Shown here: piece after piece, positions 13,664-15,834 of the stretch
Layout of the letters: every line of letters starts with the position of its first letter
How positions within the stretch are numbered: position 1 is the stretch's first letter
DNA from: JAXDLK01 sp034666665
Lineage (GTDB): Bacteria > Desulfobacterota > Binatia > JACPRU01
Reading direction: 5' to 3'
Assembly: GCA_034666665.1 (NCBI GenBank)
Contig: JAXDLK010000006.1
Span: forward strand, 1 to 15,834
Length of the DNA: 15,834 nucleotides
Notes under the pieces: model-generated
What the model saw: the letters and a program-made list of their open reading frames with translations, nothing else
What the model was told of the DNA's origin: nothing
The model's database searches: none
Translations under genes and position numbers: made by a program

Positions 13664-15075
13664 CCGCGGAGAAGCCGCCCGAGATCGGCGGTATCGGGCA
13701 TCTCGGCCGGGAATATCTGGCGGGACGCCTGCGTCAGCAGTCGCTCCAGGGCGAGTTCCGTCCGAGCCGCCGGGGAGACGTTCCCGAGGTCGCCTCGCTC
13801 GAGCCCGGCCACAGGCGGGCGCTCGCCGCCGCCGCGCTGGCGGCGCTCCGGCGGGGCGAGGTCGCGTACGGCATTCTCGCCGCCGGAGCGAGCACGCGCA
13901 TGGACCTGTCGCAGGTTCCGGCTTCGGCGCGAACGCTCCTCGAGCGCTCCGGCAGACCACAGCCGAAGAGCAAGGCGCTCGTGCCGGTGGTCGAGATCGA
14001 CGGCCGCGTGTTCTCGTTTCTCGACCTCTTCTTCCACGACGTGGCACGGTTCTCCGCCGAGACTCGCACCGCGAACCCGGTGCTGCTCTTCACCAGCGAG
14101 GCGAATCGGGACGAGATTCTCTCCTTCCTCGAATCGGCGCGCTGGCTCGGCGTCGAGCGCGGCCGCGTGCTCGACTTTCAGCAGACGCTCGACGACCAGA
14201 TCGTGGCCACCGCCGAGGACGTCGAACGGACTCGCGAGAACTTCGGCTCGGACGCGGACGTCGCTTCGGCGCTCGCGCTCTCGCGGGCCTTCGCGGGCCA
14301 CAACCTGCACGTGCCGAAGCCCGCGGGCCACGGAGAGTTCCTGCACCAGCTGGTGTCGTCCGGCACCCTCGTGCGGCTGCTCGCGCGCGGCGTCCGCTAT
14401 GTCAGCGTGCGCAACATCGACAACACGGGGGCGCTCCTCGATCAGGCCTGGCTGGAGATCTTCGGAGTGATGCTCGAGGCGGACCGGCGATTCCTCGTCG
14501 AGGTATCGCGCCGTCCGGACGGCCCCGCGGGAAAGGGCGGAGCGCTGATCGCGCGGCCGAAGGGCGAGCTCCAGCTCGCCGAAGATCCGTCCTTCGCCGG
14601 CACCGGCGTCGATCCGCGCGACTCGTACTACATCAACAACGCGGTCGCGATCCTGCACGTCGACTACCTCTTCCGGATCTACGAAACCTCGGAAGACGAG
14701 CTCGCCCGGGCGGGAGCGGAGGAGCTCGCCGAGATCGCGGAGCGCGGCCGGCGAAAGTTTCCGCCGTTGATCGACGTGAAGCCGGTGCGCCTCGGCTCCG
14801 GCGCCGTGGCCGGCGCATTCGTGCGCGAGACGAACCTCTGGGAATCGACGGGGGTGGAGCCGGGGCTCGGCGTAGGGGCGATCGGCGTGCTGTCCGTCAA
14901 GGACGTCGAGGACGGGTTCGAGCGCCTTCCCCCGGCGGAGCAGCGCGAACGCGCCATCCGGGTCCGCTTCGTCGCGACCAAGAAGTGGGAGGACTACGAA
15001 GGAGTCAACGCGCGGCTCGTGCCGCACGTCGCCCGACGCGTGCTCGAAGGTCCGCTGGTCGACCCGTCGCCGTGA
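13660..15075 (+). CDS. UDPGP-family UTP--sugar-1-phosphate uridylyltransferase
   Basis: This 471-residue cytosolic nucleotidyltransferase has the large eukaryotic-type UDPGP layout, not the short GalU type. The nucleotide-binding loop is GILAAGASTRMDL (71-83), followed by PKSKALVPV (102-110, Lys103/Lys105). The uridine/metal region includes VRNIDNTGALLDQAW, and later motifs are YINNAVAILHVDYL, FVRETNLWES and RFVATKKWEDYEG. It should make UDP-glucose, UDP-N-acetylhexosamine or a related UDP-sugar for envelope or storage polymers; the exact sugar cannot be told. The start at 13660 has GGAGGTG 11-14 bases upstream and overlaps the thiI stop as ATGA. The overlap suggests cotranslation, although the two functions are unrelated as far as is known. 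Confidence 0.85.
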   Translation: MTAEKPPEIGGIGHLGREYLAGRLRQQSLQGEFRPSRRGDVPEVASLEPGHRRALAAAALAALRRGEVAYGILAAGASTRMDLSQVPASARTLLERSGRPQPKSKALVPVVEIDGRVFSFLDLFFHDVARFSAETRTANPVLLFTSEANRDEILSFLESARWLGVERGRVLDFQQTLDDQIVATAEDVERTRENFGSDADVASALALSRAFAGHNLHVPKPAGHGEFLHQLVSSGTLVRLLARGVRYVSVRNIDNTGALLDQAWLEIFGVMLEADRRFLVEVSRRPDGPAGKGGALIARPKGELQLAEDPSFAGTGVDPRDSYYINNAVAILHVDYLFRIYETSEDELARAGAEELAEIAERGRRKFPPLIDVKPVRLGSGAVAGAFVRETNLWESTGVEPGLGVGAIGVLSVKDVEDGFERLPPAEQRERAIRVRFVATKKWEDYEGVNARLVPHVARRVLEGPLVDPSP

Positions 15076-15154
15076 CACGATCCTCGCCGCCGATCCGGCC
15101 TGCGTTTGGCGCGCGCGTGGCGATCGGGTACACGGGCCGCGGGGGAAGCATCGC

Positions 15155-15834
15155 ATGAGACCGCGTACCGCCGCCATCGTGCTCGCGCCGCTGCTCGCTT
15201 TGCTCGCAGGCGCTTCGGCCGCCGAGGAGTTTCAGGACGCGCGGCGCGGCATCGCGTTCGACGTGCCGGCCGGATGGCGCGAGATCCCGGACGCCACGCT
15301 GGGCGAGCTCTCCGCGGTTGCGGCCAAGAAGGCAGGAATCCGTACTCCCCAGTACGTCGCGGGGTTCGCACGGGGAGCCGGTCCCGGGCTCGCGTACCCG
15401 TACGTGCTCGTCCAAGACCATCCCATTCGCCATGCCGGGCTGGACCAGCTCGCGAAGGCCTTCACCGGCCTCGACCGGGTCGAGGCGGTGGAGAAGATCA
15501 GCCGATCGGACCTGGTGCAGAAAACGCGGCTCGGGACACCGGTCCTCGACCCCGACCGGAAAGCGGTGATGATCCCGCTGACGTTCGAGATCAAGGAGGT
15601 CGGCAAAGTCCAGGGGCTGACCGCGCTCTTCCCGCTGCGCGACAGCGTCCTCCAGCTGAACTTCTACGCGGTCGAGCCGCAGTACGAGCGTGACCTCGCC
15701 GACTTCGCGGTGATGCTCGACAGCGTGCACGAGATCGGCAGCGGCGCGCCGCCGGGCCGGCTGCGCATGGGCTCCGTGTTCCTGCTGGTGGCGGTGCTCG
15801 TCATGCTGGCGGCGACTGCGTTGCTCGCCTGGCG
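15155..15834 (+). CDS. Exported/membrane protein of unknown function (partial, runs off the right edge)
   Basis: The frame from ATG 15155 stays open to the end of the window (226 codons) with no stop. It begins with a clear signal peptide (MRPRTAAIVLAPLLALLAGASA, likely cut before AEEF). A 180-residue globular region opens with FQDARRGIAFDVPAGWREIP, a pattern seen in extracytoplasmic domains that bind or report on the envelope. A second hydrophobic helix (about residues 206-226, MGSVFLLVAVLVMLAATALLAW) follows and the window ends there. The protein is therefore anchored by a C-terminal helix, with the large domain outside the cytosol. GGGGGAAG, ending 9 bases before the ATG, is the SD. I cannot name the family. 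Confidence 0.8.
   Translation, partial: MRPRTAAIVLAPLLALLAGASAAEEFQDARRGIAFDVPAGWREIPDATLGELSAVAAKKAGIRTPQYVAGFARGAGPGLAYPYVLVQDHPIRHAGLDQLAKAFTGLDRVEAVEKISRSDLVQKTRLGTPVLDPDRKAVMIPLTFEIKEVGKVQGLTALFPLRDSVLQLNFYAVEPQYERDLADFAVMLDSVHEIGSGAPPGRLRMGSVFLLVAVLVMLAATALLAW

Noticed and set aside
12401..14047. 548-codon minus-strand frame opposite thiI (also 13591-15177 opposite the UDPGP gene)
   Set aside because: These are compositional shadows of the plus-strand genes with no recognisable domain.
12340..15075. 911-codon frame reading into the UDPGP gene from upstream
   Set aside because: The first half is an off-frame reading of thiI. The real start is the ATG at 13660, which has an SD and the ATGA overlap.
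1..15834. CRISPR arrays, tRNA or rRNA genes
   Set aside because: I found no regularly spaced direct repeats, no tRNA cloverleaf with a TTC-loop signature and no rRNA-like segments. The four dispersed repeats in the left part fit attC-like sites better than CRISPR.

Overview
This is a GC-rich bacterial window with two parts. Positions 1 to about 3050 form a lower-GC accessory block. Positions about 3060 to 15834 are high-GC chromosome with long, tightly packed genes. The lineage cannot be fixed from sequence alone. The very large NAD-dependent glutamate dehydrogenase, the eukaryotic-style UDP-sugar pyrophosphorylase, a rhodanese-less ThiI and the overall codon use fit a high-GC environmental bacterium, for example a deltaproteobacterial-like lineage. 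That placement is inference.

Accessory block. The left edge holds the first 18 codons of a tyrosine-recombinase-like gene on the minus strand. It diverges from a run of small, same-direction plus-strand genes: a MazE/MazF toxin-antitoxin pair, a half-size UPF0016/Gdt1 membrane protein, a COG3910-like ABC-type ATPase, and a gamma-glutamylcyclotransferase-like protein. Several genes are separated by copies of a GC-rich imperfect inverted repeat related to GCGGTTGGAGCGGAC...CCGCTCAACCG. The best copy (194-289) has the build of an integron attC site: R and L boxes, with one extra unpaired G in L''. I read the block as an old, decaying gene-cassette array, either a cluster of attC sites lacking an integrase (CALIN) or the end of a sedentary integron. 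A broken IS110-family transposase remnant lies between mazF and the UPF0016 gene, where an attC would be expected.

Chromosomal block. A GNAT acetyltransferase gene (3098-3526) is followed after 7 bases by a glutamate dehydrogenase gene of about 1604 codons (3534-8348), then a small membrane-anchored coiled-coil protein (8370-8729) and an MBL-fold hydrolase of the RNase Z/ElaC type (8906-9640). A 10-bp stem hairpin separates this run from a converging minus-strand pair: an inner-membrane-anchored M23 peptidase (12282-10885) that overlaps a 410-residue protein of unknown function (10888-9656) by GTGA. The M23 gene has a clear sigma70-type promoter (TTGACA-N17-TATGGT) with a palindrome in its spacer. 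Divergently, thiI (tRNA 4-thiouridine synthesis) overlaps a UDP-sugar pyrophosphorylase gene by ATGA. The window ends inside an exported or membrane protein gene (15155 onward) that has no stop codon in the window.

The most notable signal is the cassette array: its decayed attC-like sites, its accessory cargo and the divergent recombinase start. The core genes look intact and ordinary.
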